Below, piece after piece: positions 32,561 through 40,859 of a DNA stretch of 44,659 nt; within the stretch, counting starts at the first letter, position 1; every line of letters starts with the position of its first letter. A program made the position numbers and the translations under genes. The notes below the pieces were generated by a model. The model saw only the letters and a list, made by a program, of their open reading frames with translations. It made no database searches and was not told where the DNA came from. This DNA is from an uncultured Ruminococcus sp. GTDB lineage: Bacteria > Bacillota > Clostridia > Oscillospirales > Ruminococcaceae. The DNA lies in the NCBI GenBank assembly GCA_900543105.1, contig UQQA01000007.1, forward strand, positions 1-44,659. The letters are read 5' to 3'.

Positions 32561-32589
32561 ATTGTAATATTTTTCTCCCCCTTTGTCAA
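32561..32589 (-). promoter_or_regulatory. sigma-A promoter of the fabH operon
   Basis: A perfect TTGACA (32584-32589), a 17-nt spacer and TACAAT (32561-32566) on the minus strand, about 120 nt before fabH. The long leader could carry regulation; no FapR- or FabT-type palindrome was recognised. Confidence 0.8.
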
Positions 32590-32635
32590 GCTAAATCACT
32601 AATTTTTAAAAATAAATAAAAGGAGTACTATTTTT

Positions 32636-33574
32636 ATGGGCAATTCTTCAAAAACAGTATTTTTATTTTCGGGTCAGGGTTCGCAGTATCAGGGCATGGG
32701 CAAAGAGCTTTGCGACGCTTACCCCGAGATAAAGTCGATGTATGACGAAGCGAGCGAGATACTCGGCTTCGACCTTGCCGACAAGTCATGGAACGCACCT
32801 GAGGAAGAGCTTGCGCAGACAGTTATTTCCCAGCCTGCCATTATGATGACTTCCCTCGCCGCACTCGAATGTATGAAGAAGAACGGCATTGAGTTCTCCG
32901 CAGTTGCAGGACACTCCCTCGGCGAATATGCCGCAATGGTAGCTTCGGGAGTTCTTTCGTTCAAAGACGGCTTCAGGGTGATAAAGGCAAGAGCTGCCGC
33001 AATGCAGAAAGCAGCCGAAAACCAGCACGGCGTAATGTGCGCAGTTATGGGTCAGACCCCCGAGGATATCGTGAAGATCTGCTCCTCCGTTGACGGCTAT
33101 GTTACCCCCGTAAACTACAACTCCGCAGTTCAGACCGTTATCGCAGGCGAACCCGAAGCTGTCGATGCAGCTGTCGCAAAGTTTGCCGAGATCGGCGCAA
33201 AGACGATAAAACTCAAGGTTTCCGCCGCTTTCCACTCCAAGCTCATGCAGCCTGCCGCTGACGAGTTTGAAGCTGAACTCAGAAAGATGGACGTGACCTT
33301 CAGCAAGCCTAACGTTACATTCTTCTCCAACCTCTACGGCGCAGAGATGCCCGACTTTGACAATATGCCCGAAAAGCTTGCAAAGCACATCGTTTCACCG
33401 GTAAGATTCACCTCCGAGCTTGCGCTCATGCAGCAGCAGGGCTATGAAAACTTTGTGGAGCTTGGCCCGAACAAGGTACTCACGGGTCTAGTCAAGAAAA
33501 CGCTCAAGGATGTCAACGCTGTTAATGTTGAGAATGCAAAAACTCTTGAAAAAGCGCTTGAAACGTTAAAATAA
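32636..33574 (+). CDS. fabD: ACP S-malonyltransferase FabD
   Basis: A 312-residue acyltransferase. FLFSGQGSQYQGMGKE is the oxyanion block, Ser94 in AGHSLGEYAAM is the nucleophile and His lies in SAAFHSKLM. It moves malonyl from CoA to ACP. RBS AAAGGAG. It is divergent from the rest of the cluster, unlike the usual fabK-fabD-fabG order. Its TAA stop is the first three bases of a family A repeat element. Confidence 0.96.
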   Translation: MGNSSKTVFLFSGQGSQYQGMGKELCDAYPEIKSMYDEASEILGFDLADKSWNAPEEELAQTVISQPAIMMTSLAALECMKKNGIEFSAVAGHSLGEYAAMVASGVLSFKDGFRVIKARAAAMQKAAENQHGVMCAVMGQTPEDIVKICSSVDGYVTPVNYNSAVQTVIAGEPEAVDAAVAKFAEIGAKTIKLKVSAAFHSKLMQPAADEFEAELRKMDVTFSKPNVTFFSNLYGAEMPDFDNMPEKLAKHIVSPVRFTSELALMQQQGYENFVELGPNKVLTGLVKKTLKDVNAVNVENAKTLEKALETLK

Positions 33575-33740
33575 TTCGGAATTAGGAATTCGGAATGCGG
33601 AATTATTTTTCGCTCCGCAAATTTGTTGTAAAACCGTAGGGGACGGGTTTCCCGTCCCGTGAAAACACGGTTCGAACGATTTATGACATCTCTCGTTAAA
33701 CGGGCGCAAAGCCCGCCCCCTACAATAATTTTGCAATTCC
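33572..33740. repeat. repeat element copy 2 (family A), right end degraded
   Basis: Starts with TAATTCGG-type units (the first TAA is the fabD stop), then AATTATTTTTCGCTCCGCAA. It carries a perfect hairpin GGGACGGG/CCCGTCCC (33640-33658) and a second CGGGC/GCCCG hairpin near 33700-33713. The terminal units expected on the right are not seen, only CAATTCC. It fills most of the gap between fabD and the lipoprotein gene. Confidence 0.75.
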
Positions 33741-33798
33741 AAATCAGACGACAGCTTTCATCTTGCTTGACGCAATATTGACGAAAGGAGATTTTTAA

Positions 33799-34845
33799 AT
33801 GCTAAAAAATAAACTTTTAACTGCAATTCTTCTCCTTTCGGCTCTGCTGTGCGGCTGTTCGGCGGAAAATTCGGGGCAGAACGTTTCCGAAACCTCTGCT
33901 TTGACCGAGAACACGTCATTGCAGGCGGCGATATCGGACGAAACTCCCACTGAAACTTCAGTTTGGACGGAAACTGCATTGCAAACGGATATCTCTGCCA
34001 AGATTTCCGAAACTGCGGCTGAAACAACGTCCGAAACCGAACCAAAATCGACAGAACAGCTTGCGCTCGAAGAGAAAATACTTGAAGCCGCAGGACTTGA
34101 CGCTGAATTGATATATCCCTCATTTATAGGCGATTTTGACGGTGACGGTTCAGATGAACTTTTTGCTGTATGCAGAACAGATGACACTTTCAGTGACATT
34201 TTCGGCAGTTTATGGTATGCATCGGCAGACAAAGCAATGCAAATTTACCCTGCGAATGAAGAATGGGGAGAATTCCGCACTGCAGAGGTCGGCGGCGATA
34301 CCCTTATACTTACCGAACGCCTTTATGCCACGGGCAATGTTACATACTGTTTTCGTGTTGATAACGGCAGTCCGATAGGTATAGATACCTTTAATGCAGG
34401 TTCACTCACCCAAACGAACGGAGCTGAATTCACGGGCATAAAAAGCACTTATGATTTCTGCACCGACGGTACGGGGCACACATGGAAGCCCTACTGGTTT
34501 TACTATGAAAACGGTGAATTCAGAGAGCATTTAGGACATTCAATACTGTATGAAAACTTTAAGGACAACTTCGGCGGCGTTTCGGAGGAATTTGCTTATC
34601 TTCAGCCTTATTTTGACGAAATCGAAGCGGAAAACGGCGTAATAACAAATGTTATAGTCCGTGACAACGGCATTATCAACATTAACTATAAAATCGTTGA
34701 AGACGGCACGGACTTTCTTGCTTACCGATATTTCCGAACCCTATCCGTCAAGGACGGAGAGGTCACGGATATCACCCCCGAGATAAACGAGGGAAATTAC
34801 GCGGTCTCCGTTACGGGAAACATGCTTGATTTTGTAATATACTAA
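33799..34845 (+). CDS. secreted lipoprotein, uncharacterised
   Basis: 348 residues. The lipobox LLCGC gives an N-terminal lipidated Cys at about residue 19-21. A Thr/Ser/Glu-rich linker of about 75 residues follows, then a globular part that begins with a Ca-loop-like DFDGDGSDELFAV segment, as seen in FG-GAP/VCBS and dockerin-like loops. Only one such loop is clear, so no dockerin is claimed. RBS AAAGGAG. No function is recognised. The gene is bracketed by two family A repeat copies (33572-33740 and 34850-35056), which separate it from fabD and aroE. Confidence 0.75.
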   Translation: MLKNKLLTAILLLSALLCGCSAENSGQNVSETSALTENTSLQAAISDETPTETSVWTETALQTDISAKISETAAETTSETEPKSTEQLALEEKILEAAGLDAELIYPSFIGDFDGDGSDELFAVCRTDDTFSDIFGSLWYASADKAMQIYPANEEWGEFRTAEVGGDTLILTERLYATGNVTYCFRVDNGSPIGIDTFNAGSLTQTNGAEFTGIKSTYDFCTDGTGHTWKPYWFYYENGEFREHLGHSILYENFKDNFGGVSEEFAYLQPYFDEIEAENGVITNVIVRDNGIININYKIVEDGTDFLAYRYFRTLSVKDGEVTDITPEINEGNYAVSVTGNMLDFVIY

Positions 34846-34849
34846 ATAC

Positions 34850-35056
34850 TAATTCGGAATGCGGAATTATTTTTGCTCCGCAAATTTGTTGCAGCACCGC
34901 AGGTGGGACGTTTTTCCGTCCTGCAAAAAACACGGTTTGCGCAATTTCACGACATTTCACGTTAAACGGGCGGATATAGAATCCGCCCCTACGGAATTAT
35001 AGTATGATTTGGAACATTGATAGAAATACAATTAATTCCGAATTCCTAATTTAATT
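34850..35056. repeat. repeat element copy 3 (family A), with both ends
   Basis: The left end, AATTCGGAATGCGGAATTATT then TTTGCTCCGCAAATTTG, is mirrored on the right by TTAATTCCGAATTCCTAATT. It holds two hairpins: GGACG/CGTCC (34906-34921) and a perfect GGGCGGAT/ATCCGCCC (34968-34988). It starts within a few bases of the lipoprotein stop and ends just before the aroE ribosome site. About 200 nt, no coding content. Confidence 0.75.
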
Positions 35057-35073
35057 GAAAAGGAATGATAAAA

Positions 35074-35919
35074 ATGGAAAAATACGCAATTTTAGGTTAT
35101 CCTCTCAAACACACAATGTCCCCTCCGATACATAAAAAGCTCTTTGAGCTGGAGGGCAAGAGCGGCGTTGAATACGAAATATGCGAATATGCACCCGAAA
35201 CGCTCGCAGAAAAGACTTCATATCTCAACTCGCTCAGAGGATATAATATCACTATCCCGTTCAAAGTCGATATAATAAAGTATATCGATGAGCTTGACGC
35301 ATCGGCAAAGCGTTACGACTCGGTGAACTGCGTTGTCAACCGTGACGGAAAGAATATCGGCTACAACACCGACTGCTACGGTTTTCTCCGTGCGCTCAAA
35401 GCTGGCGGCGCAAAGCTTGGCGGCAGAGTTCTCCAGATAGGCTGCGGCGGCGTTGGCAGAATGATGGCTATTGAGGCTCTTCTCCACGGTGCAGACCTCA
35501 CGGTCGTTGTTCTCAAAGGCTTTGAGGACACAGCCGAGGCTGTTGTTTCCGAGCTTAAAAAGCAGAACTGCGGCGAGGACGTTATCTCACGCTTCAAGTA
35601 TATCTACGCAGACCGGATCGAGGGTCACTTCGACCTGCTCGTTAATGCAACTCCCGTAGGAATGTTCCCGAAGATCGAGAACTGCCCCGTCTCGGAGGAA
35701 GTTATCGCAAACTGCGACTGCGTTTTCGATGCTATCTACAACCCCGATAAGACCAAGCTTATGCAGACCGCAGAGGCTCACGGCATAAAGGCTATCGGCG
35801 GTATGGCAATGCTCGTTTGGCAGGCTGTTGTCGCTCATGAGATATGGAGCGGCGCAAAGTACACTGACAGTGACATCGAATCGCTCATCTGCGATATGAG
35901 AGCGGCACTTAAAGCATAA
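35074..35919 (+). CDS. aroE: shikimate dehydrogenase
   Basis: 281 residues. N-terminal substrate domain with LGYPLKHTMSPPIHK and the catalytic Lys64/Asp100 pair (TIPFKVD and GYNTDCYGF), then a Rossmann domain with LQIGCGGVGRMMAIEAL. It reduces 3-dehydroshikimate in the aromatic amino-acid pathway. The frame is open from 35065, but the ATG at 35074 is 9 nt after AAAGGA. No other aro gene is nearby. Starts soon after a repeat element. Confidence 0.93.
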   Translation: MEKYAILGYPLKHTMSPPIHKKLFELEGKSGVEYEICEYAPETLAEKTSYLNSLRGYNITIPFKVDIIKYIDELDASAKRYDSVNCVVNRDGKNIGYNTDCYGFLRALKAGGAKLGGRVLQIGCGGVGRMMAIEALLHGADLTVVVLKGFEDTAEAVVSELKKQNCGEDVISRFKYIYADRIEGHFDLLVNATPVGMFPKIENCPVSEEVIANCDCVFDAIYNPDKTKLMQTAEAHGIKAIGGMAMLVWQAVVAHEIWSGAKYTDSDIESLICDMRAALKA

Positions 35920-35958
35920 TCACAGCATCACAAAGACTTAACTGAAAGGACAGGGGAA

Positions 35959-36891
35959 ATGAACTTAAAGGCAAAGCTTCAAATGTTCGCGAAATCCGTA
36001 AGCGTGTGGTTCGGGATATTCCTTATCATCGGCTGCTGCATCGGATTCAGCATAAATATCCTGCTTGGATTTTTCTCGGTTTCGGGGACGAACAAACTGA
36101 ATATGCGGATATTCGTCCCGATCCTTATCGCAGGGGCGGCAGTCCTCGCCGTCGGAGCGCATTTCCTGAGCGCAATAATCACAAAGCGCCCCGAAGTGAA
36201 AATGCGTTTGCAGCTCGACAAAGCCGCCGCGAAAAACGGCATCGGACGCGAATATATCGAGATACTCAACCTTTCGTGCAGAGGAAATATCCGCACAAAG
36301 GTCTGTTCCGAGCTTGCGCTGACGGCGCTTGTCACGGGCAATTTCCGCCGCGCCAAGGAACAGCTCGACCGAGTTGACGCGATAAGCGTTACCGATATCG
36401 CAAATTCAACGGGGAATTACTCTGATGCGGCCTATTATTTCTCCTCCTCGATACTTTACTACTGCGGCATAAAAGACTATGAAAGCATGGAAAATACGTA
36501 TATCCACGCAAAACAATATACTGAGAACCTCACCGCAGACTTTTTCGCAATGTCCGTAAGGGCGCTCGGCGAAATGATGTTCGGAAGCAGGGAAGCCGCC
36601 GCAGAATCGCTCCGCACAGCCGAAATGCTCGCCAAAACGCACATAAAATCGAAAATGCCGATGCACCGGGCGCTCAGCGCGGCAATATGCGCCGAAGTGC
36701 ATTATCAGCTCGGAAAACCCGATAAAGCGTTTGACGATATAACCGAAGCTATGAACTATAAGATCTCCACCGAATTCACCGATTACCTCGTCGCAAGGGG
36801 AAGAACGATAAAGGATAACCCGGAACCGAGATCCAACCTGACCGCGCCGCTTTTCGGCGAAGCAATGCTGAGTCCTTCCGATTTCGAGTAA
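35959..36891 (+). CDS. membrane-anchored TPR-like protein, uncharacterised
   Basis: 310 residues. Two TM helices (about 15-42 and 50-72) are followed by helical repeats (LALTALVTGNFRRAKEQLDR, ILYYCGIKDYESMENTYIH, HYQLGKPDKAFDDITEAM) of TPR character. No catalytic motif. RBS AAAGGACAGGGG; 39 nt after aroE, so probably cotranscribed, and a strong terminator follows. The repeat pattern resembles the soluble protein at 8446-9096. Confidence 0.6.
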   Translation: MNLKAKLQMFAKSVSVWFGIFLIIGCCIGFSINILLGFFSVSGTNKLNMRIFVPILIAGAAVLAVGAHFLSAIITKRPEVKMRLQLDKAAAKNGIGREYIEILNLSCRGNIRTKVCSELALTALVTGNFRRAKEQLDRVDAISVTDIANSTGNYSDAAYYFSSSILYYCGIKDYESMENTYIHAKQYTENLTADFFAMSVRALGEMMFGSREAAAESLRTAEMLAKTHIKSKMPMHRALSAAICAEVHYQLGKPDKAFDDITEAMNYKISTEFTDYLVARGRTIKDNPEPRSNLTAPLFGEAMLSPSDFE

Positions 36892-36895
36892 AAGT

Positions 36896-36971
36896 AAAAA
36901 GCGCAGTTCACATCAAAAAGGCAAACCGAATTTGATTTCCGAAAGCCTTGTTTGTGAACTGCGCTTTTTGG
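36896..36971 (+). terminator. strong intrinsic terminator
   Basis: A perfect 17-bp stem (36896-36912 and 36953-36969) with an internal AAGGC/GCCTT stem, ending in a T-run on the plus strand. It closes the aroE transcript. Confidence 0.85.
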
Positions 36972-37043
36972 TTTCCCCCAAAACTTTATGCAAAATCTGC
37001 ACAAACACTTATTTTTATATAATTAATTTGTAAATTTACGGTG

Positions 37044-37072
37044 TTGACATTGAACTTAAAATAGTGTATTAT
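37044..37072 (+). promoter_or_regulatory. sigma-A promoter of the deacetylase gene
   Basis: A perfect TTGACA (37044-37049), a 17-nt spacer and TATTAT (37067-37072), about 80 nt before the start codon. Confidence 0.8.
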
Positions 37073-37158
37073 TATAAAGAGTATTAATGTGTAGGATCGG
37101 CTCTATTCTATTGGCAAATTTTTACATACAACTGTTTTAAAGGGAGTAAAACCAGAAA

Positions 37159-38223
37159 ATGTACTTCGGAAGTGTAAAATTCTTTAAACACCTGATATAT
37201 ACCGTCATTATCCTTGTGCTTGCGGCGATAATCGGCTGCGCCGTGCTTTTCGGCGTGAAGTATTTGATCGTGAAAAAGGAAAATGATGAGCTTGTCAAAG
37301 CGGCTTCGGTCGATGATGCCGAGCAGCCCGAGCATCTTTCGCTCGATGAATACTATCTTCACATGGCTGCGGACGGCTACACCGCCGATGATGTGCTTGA
37401 CTTCCTTGCCAAGAATGAGAGCGGAAAGTTTGACAGCTTTGCCGAGAAATATATTTCCGAAAATCCCGATAAATTTGCGGTAAATTCCGAGAATGTCAGC
37501 AGCAATGCAGGCAGCATGGGCGACAGCACCGCAAACGAATATACTCAGCTTTACCCCGACCTTTATGCCGAGCCTGCGGCTGAATTCACCGACGACGAAA
37601 AGGCCGTTTACCTCACCTTTGATGACGGTCCGTCCGAGAACACTCTCGATATCCTTTCGATACTTGACAAATACGATATAAAAGCAGCATTCTTTATGTC
37701 GGGCGGCGAAATCGAACGCTCAAAGGAAATAATGAAAGCCGTTGCCGATGCAGGTCACACTATAGGCATACACTCAATTTCACACGATTATGAAAATATT
37801 TACTCGAGCGTTGAAAGCTTCCTCGAGGATATGAACAATATATATCAGTGCGTAAGCGAAGCAACGGGCGTTCGTCCGCAGATAATGCGCTTCGCAGGCG
37901 GCAGCATCAATAATTATGACCGCCTTATCTATCCGCAGCTCATAGCCGAGGTGACACGCCGCGGCTTCACATACTATGACTGGAACGTGAGCGGCGAGGA
38001 CGCTTCAACTCACGCGACCTGGACGAGCATTTACAACAATGTTCTGAACGGCATCGAAAACAATTCTTCGCACAAAGCTGTTGTGCTTCTCCACGACAGC
38101 GCAGACAAGCAGCTCACCGTAAAAACCGTCGAGGATATCATCATCGCACTCCAAAACGACGGCTACACCTTCGGTCAGCTCGACAACACAGTTAAACCCG
38201 TTACTTTTTCCTATGTAGATTAA
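37159..38223 (+). CDS. membrane-anchored polysaccharide deacetylase (PdaA-like)
   Basis: 354 residues: one TM anchor (about 12-35), a spacer of about 110 residues, then a NodB domain (about 145-345). The metal and catalytic motifs are complete: YLTFDDGPS, the His pair in HSISHDY, MRFAGGS, DWNVSGED and LLHDS. It acts outside the membrane on peptidoglycan or another N-acetylated glycan; the substrate cannot be fixed from the sequence. RBS AGGGAG. It precedes the bactofilin gene by 79 nt. Confidence 0.9.
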   Translation: MYFGSVKFFKHLIYTVIILVLAAIIGCAVLFGVKYLIVKKENDELVKAASVDDAEQPEHLSLDEYYLHMAADGYTADDVLDFLAKNESGKFDSFAEKYISENPDKFAVNSENVSSNAGSMGDSTANEYTQLYPDLYAEPAAEFTDDEKAVYLTFDDGPSENTLDILSILDKYDIKAAFFMSGGEIERSKEIMKAVADAGHTIGIHSISHDYENIYSSVESFLEDMNNIYQCVSEATGVRPQIMRFAGGSINNYDRLIYPQLIAEVTRRGFTYYDWNVSGEDASTHATWTSIYNNVLNGIENNSSHKAVVLLHDSADKQLTVKTVEDIIIALQNDGYTFGQLDNTVKPVTFSYVD

Positions 38224-38302
38224 TTTGCTTTAGGTCACCTCTATATATTCGGCAGACAAACAGCGCTGCTTTTTCGGAAGTTAAGAAAGGAATGGTCGTA
38301 AA

Positions 38303-39328
38303 ATGAGCCTTAAGGATAATTTTAACCAAGCATTGAGGGAGGTCCTCCACAAGGACGGAATAATCGGAAACAAGCCGTCACCGGAAGAGAAAAAGAAGAC
38401 CGAGCTTGACAGCTATCTTGAACCTTCACCCAAGAAAAACCTTGAAGATGCCGCGCCTGCGGAAAAGCCTGCCGAACCCGCTGCACCTGCTCCAGAATCG
38501 GCAGAAACGGTGCAGAAAGAAACCGCATCGGCAGACTACAGCGACCTTGATATCGCTCCTGCCGCAGCAAAGCCGACAGAAGAACCAAAGCCTGCTCCCG
38601 AAGCTCCTAAGGCTGAGAGCGCAAGCCCATTCGCGCAGTATTCGCAGTTCGCACGTCAGAGCGGCGCTGCTTCACGTCAGGAATCGTCACAGAACGGTGC
38701 ATACAGCGGTTCTTACGGCTCGGGTCAGTCGTTCGGCAGCAATAATCAGTCTTTCGGCGGTTTAAACCAGTCGTTCGGAGGCGGTTCAGTTCCCCCGACT
38801 CCTCCAAGACCTCCGCGTTCTTCCTCATTCAGAGGAAATGAACCCGATTCGCCTTATTACGAAACGGAAGAAACAACTATCATTTCACGAAATACTATCA
38901 TTGACGGAAATATCCGCTCGTTCGCGAATATAAATATAGACGGAAGCGTCAAGGGCGATGTTACTATCACCAAGAACATCAACGTTACGGGTAAAGTTGT
39001 CGGAGATATCGAATGCAACAACTCCGTAATGTCGGGTGCTTCGATGCAGGGAAACATCGTTTCAAAGGGTCAGGTACAGATGGATCGCGACAGCCTTATC
39101 CTCGGTGATATCTCCGCACAGTACCTTGACCTCAACGGAAAGATCAAAGGCAACGTTGATGTCGGCGGAAAGGCAGAGTTCAAAACGGACGCTGTTATCC
39201 TCGGCAACATCACGGCTTCTACCATAACAGTCCTTGACGGCGCGACCATTCAGGGCTATGTCAACACAACATTCCTCCAGGAAAGCTCATCAAGTATTTT
39301 CCCCGAAGCAATCGCTTTATCAGAATAA
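38303..39328 (+). CDS. bactofilin-family cytoskeletal protein
   Basis: 341 residues. The first 190 are low-complexity (Pro/Ala/Glu-rich, then Ser/Gly/Phe-rich with SFGSNNQSFGG-type repeats). The C-terminal bactofilin beta-helix (about 195-325) has RNTIIDGNIRSFANINIDGS, VVGDIECNN and KGNVDVGGKAEF rungs. Bactofilins polymerise without nucleotide and often localise wall enzymes. The long Ala/Pro/Glu and Ser/Gly region is unusual in length for the family. RBS AAAGGA. Confidence 0.88.
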   Translation: MSLKDNFNQALREVLHKDGIIGNKPSPEEKKKTELDSYLEPSPKKNLEDAAPAEKPAEPAAPAPESAETVQKETASADYSDLDIAPAAAKPTEEPKPAPEAPKAESASPFAQYSQFARQSGAASRQESSQNGAYSGSYGSGQSFGSNNQSFGGLNQSFGGGSVPPTPPRPPRSSSFRGNEPDSPYYETEETTIISRNTIIDGNIRSFANINIDGSVKGDVTITKNINVTGKVVGDIECNNSVMSGASMQGNIVSKGQVQMDRDSLILGDISAQYLDLNGKIKGNVDVGGKAEFKTDAVILGNITASTITVLDGATIQGYVNTTFLQESSSSIFPEAIALSE

Positions 39329-39343
39329 AACGGAGTTGATCTA

Positions 39344-40561
39344 ATGGAAAACAACGGCAACGATATCTTTGACCCGATAGATACGGATACAGGCACAAAT
39401 ACCGGCGGCTATGTTCCCCGTTTTGAACGTGATCTGCAGAAAATGGGCGGAAATCTCAATGCCCTTGCCAATGCGAAAAAGGCTGAACAACAGGCTGAAA
39501 AGGCTGCTCCCGTTCAGGAGGAACAACCTGCCGAAGAACCCAAAGCTAACGAAAACGACGAAGAAATTTACGATAATGTTACCGAAACACCCACAAGCGA
39601 CAAACCTGTTTATTCGGCTTCGCCCTACCACTCCACCGCTGTTGAAGAGGACAGCTATGACGGGGACGACGGCTACCGCAGAGGAAAGACAGTTGAGGAG
39701 CTTATCCGTGAAAACGAGGAGCAGGCTCGTGCTGAGGCTGCAAAGGCGAAAAAGCTTGCCGCAGCAGAGGCTTATCATAATCTTGAAGATGTTGAAGTTA
39801 CTGCGGATATGATAAGTGATATGGGGTATAACTATAAACAGCAGGAACGTGACGACAAGCGCAAACAGCAGGAGCTTGACGACCTTGCAAAAGAGATAGG
39901 AAACCGTCCCAAGGTCGAGGAAATGTCGGACGAGATCTTCGCCGCCGCTCCTCTGAAAAAGAAAGCGACTTTCGATTCTCAGGAGGCTCTTGACCGAGAT
40001 GAAAAGCAGCTCATCAAGGAGCGCTTGCAGAAAGAGATCGATTCCCGTCCAAAGGGCGTAAACAAGAAAAACAGCGCCGAGCTTTACAAGAGCCTTATGC
40101 ATGAGCAAAAGGTAAAGAGGGCAAAAAAAGGTCTGTTTTCGCTTGTGCTTATGGCGATCGGCGGAATTGCGGCTTCGCTGATAATGTACACAAAGCTCAA
40201 CCCTGACAACCTCAATATAATCACTTATGCTTCAATTGGCGGAGTTATTTTTGCGATCCTTATGCTGCTCAAAGCAAGCTTTTTCAGACTTTCCTCCTGC
40301 GTATTCTTCTCGGCTGAAACTGTTTATACAGTCTATACCTGCGTAAATTATGCGCTCAATACCGAGAGAAAGCCCGACAACTATTTTGAAACGCTTATAT
40401 TCTTCATCGTCGTTATCGCTATCTGCGCTATTGTCGCGATACAGCTTGCGACCAACGCAAATATCGAAGCTTACTATACAACGAGCTTTTCAAAGAAGAA
40501 AGCCGCTGCGCCTGCCAAAAACAGCGCTCGCAGACAGGGAACAGTTCAGAGAAAGAAATAA
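39344..40561 (+). CDS. coiled-coil membrane protein paired with bactofilin, uncharacterised
   Basis: 405 residues. Residues 1-250 are highly charged and Lys/Glu/Ala-rich, with coiled-coil stretches (KKAEQQAEKAAPVQEEQPAE, AEAAKAKKLAAAEAYHN). The C-terminal third has about four TM helices (about 264-288, 293-312, 315-335 and 349-372) and a basic tail (RRQGTVQRKK). It starts 15 nt after the bactofilin gene, with GGAG, and is followed by a terminator, so the two form one unit. Family not recognised; it could anchor the bactofilin polymer to the membrane (inference). Confidence 0.65.
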   Translation: MENNGNDIFDPIDTDTGTNTGGYVPRFERDLQKMGGNLNALANAKKAEQQAEKAAPVQEEQPAEEPKANENDEEIYDNVTETPTSDKPVYSASPYHSTAVEEDSYDGDDGYRRGKTVEELIRENEEQARAEAAKAKKLAAAEAYHNLEDVEVTADMISDMGYNYKQQERDDKRKQQELDDLAKEIGNRPKVEEMSDEIFAAAPLKKKATFDSQEALDRDEKQLIKERLQKEIDSRPKGVNKKNSAELYKSLMHEQKVKRAKKGLFSLVLMAIGGIAASLIMYTKLNPDNLNIITYASIGGVIFAILMLLKASFFRLSSCVFFSAETVYTVYTCVNYALNTERKPDNYFETLIFFIVVIAICAIVAIQLATNANIEAYYTTSFSKKKAAAPAKNSARRQGTVQRKK

Positions 40562-40570
40562 AAAAACCAA

Positions 40571-40601
40571 GGCTGTCCGAACATAAACGGGCAGCCTTTT
40601 T
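40571..40601 (+). terminator. intrinsic terminator after the bactofilin pair
   Basis: GGCTGTCCG/CGGGCAGCC stem (one G-T pair) with an 8-nt loop, followed by five T on the plus strand. Confidence 0.85.
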
Positions 40602-40604
40602 GCA

Positions 40605-40818
40605 GGGATGCCCCTGCAGGCAATTCGCGCCACGCTCCGCTTTGCTGCGCTCGTTTTTGCGTAAAAAAGTAATTTCCACGGATTTAGTTTGTTCGGTCGC
40701 CGTACAACTTGTATTTGTGGGATGCCCCTGCGGGCAATTCGTACCACGCTCCGCTTTGCTGCGCTCGTTTTTGCGTAAAAAAGTAATTTCCACGGACTTA
40801 GTTTGTTCGGTCGCCGTA
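40605..40818. repeat. tandem duplication, two about 100-nt units with a 114-nt period
   Basis: The unit starting GGGATGCCCCTGC at 40605 and ending CGCCGTA at 40704 recurs at 40719-40818 with a handful of base changes. The 14 nt between them are not repeated. It fills the 298-nt gap between the terminator and the pepV-like gene. The unit has no clear gene; short frames across it are shadows. Confidence 0.9.
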
Positions 40819-40859
40819 GACTATATTTGTGGTAATGAACCGATATTGGGAGGAAATTT

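Noticed and set aside
32434..32635. FapR- or FabT-type operator between fabH and fabD
   Set aside because: No matching palindrome was seen; only promoter elements are supported.
34130..34175. Dockerin or EF-hand domain in the lipoprotein
   Set aside because: Only one DxDxDG-type loop is visible; a dockerin needs two loops in a defined arrangement.
39341..40108. A 255-residue hydrophobic minus-strand frame
   Set aside because: It is the complement of the Lys/Glu/Ala-rich coiled-coil gene, whose codons read as Leu/Phe/Val on the other strand. The plus-strand gene has the RBS and fits its bactofilin neighbour.
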